Shown one piece after another: positions 60,495 through 64,000 of a DNA stretch of 64,000 bases (positions are counted from its first letter, which is position 1; the number at the start of each line of letters is the position of its first letter). The notes under the pieces are model-generated. The model had not been told where the DNA came from. It worked only from the letters and a program-made list of their open reading frames with translations, and searched no databases. The position numbers and the translations under genes were made by a program. The stretch spans positions 364,219 to 428,218 of the forward strand of contig QANU01034095.1 in NCBI GenBank assembly GCA_003254905.1, in the 5' to 3' direction. The DNA comes from Nissolia schottii (taxonomy: Eukaryota; Streptophyta; Magnoliopsida; Fabales; Fabaceae).

Positions 60495-63400
60495 TCATGA
60501 CAACAACTTGAGAGGAAGAATTGAAACTCCATTCCGAGCTTCGGGGGTTCGTCCCCACCTTCCTAGACGAGGCTCCTGTAAGCAAAGACATCTTACGTTA
60601 GGGAGAATTAATTAACCCATAATTCTGATGCAGTACGAAAGGGAGAAATCATTAACCCAATGTAATGTAAAACATGTCTTTCTAATATAGTACCAATGGC
60701 GAAGAAAGGGAGAAATAATTAACCCCAAACACATCTTTGCAGAGCTGATAGTTGCATTTGAAGCTGAATAGAAAAATGTTCGTTTAATGACACAGATCCA
60801 TAGACAATCTAAGCAATGAGGGTTGCGAAGAACAGATGTGAGTTTGTATTAGAGCCCTAATGAAAATTTCCAACTTGTAAAACAGAGTGAAGGAGGCAGT
60901 GAAATTCAAAATAAATGGTGTATGGTAACCAGAAATGGACGAAGGTTTAAACAAGGAGAGAGAAGCATCAATGAGAATTGAAAATACAAAGCAACTTTAT
61001 TTATACCCAAACTAGTTAACCTAAAATTCATAAAGTTATCCTAATTTAATTAAGATATACTACTTGATGGGGAAACCCCAAACAGACAAGCTACTAATAG
61101 ATACACTAATTGTGATAATTTTCAATACATACAAAGGCGATATGTTACAACAATCCTGAAATTCCTTTCCCATGACCCATCACTAGTGCTCCAATTACTC
61201 CATCAGGCACAGGCCAAAATGGAAACTATAGTAGGCAGATGCAAATAGCCATAAATTTATGTCAACAACTGTATTTATGGCAAGAAGTAATTCTTAGACT
61301 CAGTTTCCATACAGCAAGAAACAAAGTCCAGTTAACTACTGTGGTTATATTGTACTCATTCTTTCGTTTCAATCACTTTACATGAGAGGAGCCTCACAAT
61401 CACAAGCTAACAAATAGCAACTTGTGAGTAAGATAACTTACGCAACAGTTAGAGAGAGAGAGAGACAGACAGACAGAAAGGAAAAACCAAGGGGGATTAA
61501 ACAGTTAGATAACATGAAAAATTCAGCAATCACCACAAATGAGTCGTATACATATGACAACCCAACCCCAAATCATTTTTCCTATTACTAAACTAATAAT
61601 TAACAACTAACTGACTAACTTCCAAAGTAGAAATTAGAAAGGCTCAAATAGCTTTTGTCAATGAAACAAATTCAGTGCGAAAATGTATACCAAATAAGAA
61701 AGGGCCAGGTATTATAAGCAGAATAAAAACAGTTTGAGAAATGCCACCTGCCCAACTCCAGCAACCAGAAACTCTGCCGATTTTGCAAATGCCAAGGAAT
61801 TCACAAACCCAACCTGTGATGCGAAAGGTTTAATTAAGTGATGAATAAATCAGTGGATTTTTCAACATTCAACATCTAACAAAACTTATCTGGAAAAATT
61901 GCAATGAATTTTGTTGTGATTCGTTTTACTTACCAATGGCACACCATAACGGGGTTTAATGTCCTTAGCCTCACTTTCAATTGCCCATAATCGCACAGAC
62001 CCATTACCAGCACCAGAAGCAGCAAGGTCACTATTTCTACAAACAGTTACTGCACTGACCCACGAAAATACTGACAAAGATTGCCGCTCATTGGGATGGT
62101 GATAACCATTTTCTGCAGAGTGAAAATAATGGTATCACTTTAGGATCACAAGTCTAACTAATACATGTACTACAAATTCACAATGATATTTTAAACCTTT
62201 AAGTCAATGCACTTGGATTTGTCCTCTCCTCTTACTCCTCTTATCACACACACATGCACACCCACACATATAGGGGATGACTCTAGTGAGAGGAGTTATT
62301 ATATGAGAGTGAGAGGAGTAAATCTTGGCCATGCGACATCCTCATAACTTCTAACCTTAACCATTCGTGAAAGATCCAATGGCCAAGATTCACTCTTCTC
62401 ACTCTAATGTATAACCACTTCTCTCACTAGAGTCATCCCATATATATATATATATATAACGCACTATTTATTCTCTTGGATAACATTTAAAGAGTAAATA
62501 AACGGATGATCAGTCCTCTTGAGTCAGCTCAGTTGGTAGGGCTGTGAGACATGCAAGTATAGCATAGGAGTTCAAAACCCTGCAGTGAACTCCACCCCCT
62601 TTCCCAGAGTTGAAGGAACCATTAATATTTTAAGATATTTTTGACTTACAAGGAGGTAATATGAACAAAGTATTTTACCTAAGTTACCATTGGGGATTCT
62701 TTCCCTATCCGTTTGGTCAGATTTCATGCTTTCTGTCAGTAAAGCATGAGCATTCCTCATGATGTAAACAGGCTTCTTTCGTACTACATTCCAAAGTTCA
62801 ATGCTTCCATCATCCGAACCAGATAAGAAGTCATCATTATTAACAAAACAACAGCATTCTAAGGATGATGCAGGGGTGCGGAATACAAGACGGGACTCTT
62901 CATGAACCTAAATCAAGAGAACCCACATCAAGAAAAAAGAAACAAGACTATAAGCTCAAATGAAGGGGAAAAAAAGGAAATCCCCAAAAAACAATTCTTA
63001 ACTAGTAAAACGTGCCCCTTAATCACTAGAAAATTTTCCACACAAAAAGAAAAAATGTAAAATAACAGAGAAACAGCAGGAGAAAGTAAACAACAGTGAA
63101 CATACAAGCAGCCTATAGCCAAATACTTCACTTTGGTGAGATTTGAGATTACCTTGAACAACTGCATACTACGATCACGTCCAACAGTTAGTACCCTTTC
63201 TTTGCGTAAGCAATCAAGGCCTACTACTTCACTTTGGTGACCAAATAGAGTATTCATGTAAGTTCTGTCTTCAACATTCCATATCTTAATTGTTCGATCA
63301 AATGAACCAGAAAAAAGCTCTGAAGTTCCTTGCCTAAAAGACAGACAAGAAACAGGGCCTCTATGACCTGGAAAAGCCTGTAAAAGACAAAAGATAAAAT

Positions 63401-64000
63401 TAAAAACCAGTATCAGCAAGTCCCAATCAAACAGTCCAAGATCCTACAACTTCAGCTATAAAGAATCCAATGACTTTGCAAACACTAAATGAACTGTGGT
63501 AACAAGAAAAATGCAAATTAAAGTAAGCCAAAGCAGTTAGTTTAGTTTCACTTTTTAATCGACATGTAAGATCTTGTTTTCATTCAAATCAACTCACTAT
63601 CCACCGAAAAAAAAAAACAAAAAACTCATGGTTAATAATCTGATCATTTTGACTGAGCAACACATTGAAGAATAGTGGTGAAACATCTTTATTTAAGAAA
63701 ACATGCTAGTACAGCAGCAGTAAGGTTCACATTCCCTTTTGTTTTGCATCATATGATCAGTCCATAGTGCAAAAATAAACAAAATAACAGCCCATGTCAT
63801 TCCCACAGCACCAAGAGCTGTACCAAGTTTCCCCAAAATTTCAACACTTAAAAACATACCATCCACATTTTTCACCAACTGAAAACTAATCAATGAATAG
63901 CTACCTGAACATGCTCTCTAGTGCGGGTGTCCCATATATGAACATGGCGGTCAAGACCCCCGGTCGCCAAATACCGGCCATCCGAACTAGCAGCCAATGC
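60495..64000 (-). CDS. RRP9/U3-55K-like WD40 protein of the U3 snoRNP (5' part outside window)
   Basis: Six exons are seen from the right edge: 63905-64000 (partial), 63153-63377, 62679-62907, 61934-62112, 61748-61813 and 60495-60575 with stop at 60495-60497. All borders are GT-AG and in phase. WD repeats end in GGLDRHVHIWD, GSFDRTIKIWN, GRDRSMQLFK, SDDGSIELWN and GAGNGSVRLWA. FPGHRGPVSCLSFR, TLFGHQSEVVGLD and the final GRWGRTPEARNGV block match human U3-55K/RRP9 and the plant YAO-type proteins. The family binds the U3 snoRNA box B/C region in the nucleolus and helps process 18S pre-rRNA. The product ends PLKLLS. The intron at 62113-62678 holds a MITE and a SINE; the last intron (60576-61747) is large and otherwise empty. 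Confidence 0.93.
62274..62439. mobile_element. Hairpin MITE in an RRP9-like intron
   Basis: A 166-bp element has both ends starting GGGATGACTCTAGTGAGAG when read inward. The arms run about 60 bases to TCTTGGCCAT with few mismatches, leaving a loop of about 45 bases. It would fold into a long hairpin. TA-rich sequence flanks both sides (ACATATA left, TATATATA right), so the target duplication is probably TA-type but not certain. Confidence 0.85.
62516..62640 (+). mobile_element. tRNA-derived SINE, opposite to the host gene
   Basis: An A-box-like CAGCTCAGTTGGTAGG (62527-62542) and a B-box-like GAGTTCAAAACCC (62569-62581) are spaced as in a tRNA gene and its SINE descendants. The sequence cannot fold into a complete tRNA: the B box has lost GGTTCGA and no acceptor stem pairs. 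Its 3' end is not defined. Confidence 0.65.

Noticed and set aside
62520-62600. A tRNA gene
   Set aside because: A and B boxes are recognisable but degenerate, with no acceptor stem or anticodon arm pairing. Better described as a SINE.
1-64000. CRISPR array, operon or prokaryotic defence system
   Set aside because: No regularly spaced repeats and no prokaryotic gene layout. Genes are spliced and plant-like throughout.

Overview
This window is nuclear DNA of a flowering plant, most likely a eudicot. It has AT-rich intergenic DNA, intron-rich genes with GT-AG borders, a Ty1/copia retrotransposon primed by initiator-Met tRNA, hAT and MULE-type elements, and a nucleus-encoded organellar intron maturase. 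A legume is my guess from the general look of the sequence; nothing here proves it.

The left 26 kb is almost entirely mobile-element territory. A complete but dead copia element (1917-7378, minus strand) has 353-bp LTRs and an ATATA target duplication. Two MITEs of one family follow, each with its own 9-bp target duplication. A small secreted S1-like protein gene lies at 9279-9713. After it come a MITE split by a solo LTR (10818-12891), a non-autonomous hAT element keeping the end of a transposase (13078-14222), a third copy of the MITE family, and a decayed LINE ORF1. About 6.9 kb with nothing I can name follows.

From 27 to 38 kb there are two genes that converge. The first is a GH3 beta-D-glucan exohydrolase (27503-33547, plus strand), with a GC-AG intron and a possible hydrophobic C-terminal tail added by extra exons. 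The second is a single-exon nMAT1-like mitochondrial group II intron maturase (36005-38170, minus strand) whose reverse-transcriptase active site is lost.

From 38.5 to 46 kb is a second transposon cluster: two inverted-repeat elements, a diverged direct repeat, two 5'-truncated LINE tails with RNase H remnants, and a 737-bp hAT MITE with a perfect 8-bp target duplication.

The right end holds a 19-exon SAPS-domain gene, a PP6 regulatory subunit type (46809-58113, plus strand), with a 258-bp solo LTR in intron 15. A MULE-like element (58990-59834) comes next. The last gene is the 3' part of an RRP9/U3-55K WD40 gene (60495 to beyond 64000, minus strand), one of whose introns holds a hairpin MITE and a tRNA-derived SINE.

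The genes do not form a pathway; each is an independent housekeeping or cell-wall gene. I found no CRISPR array, operon or evident new multi-gene system. The unusual content is the well-preserved insertion footprints, the nested insertion, the alternative GH3 C-terminus and the inactive RT motif.
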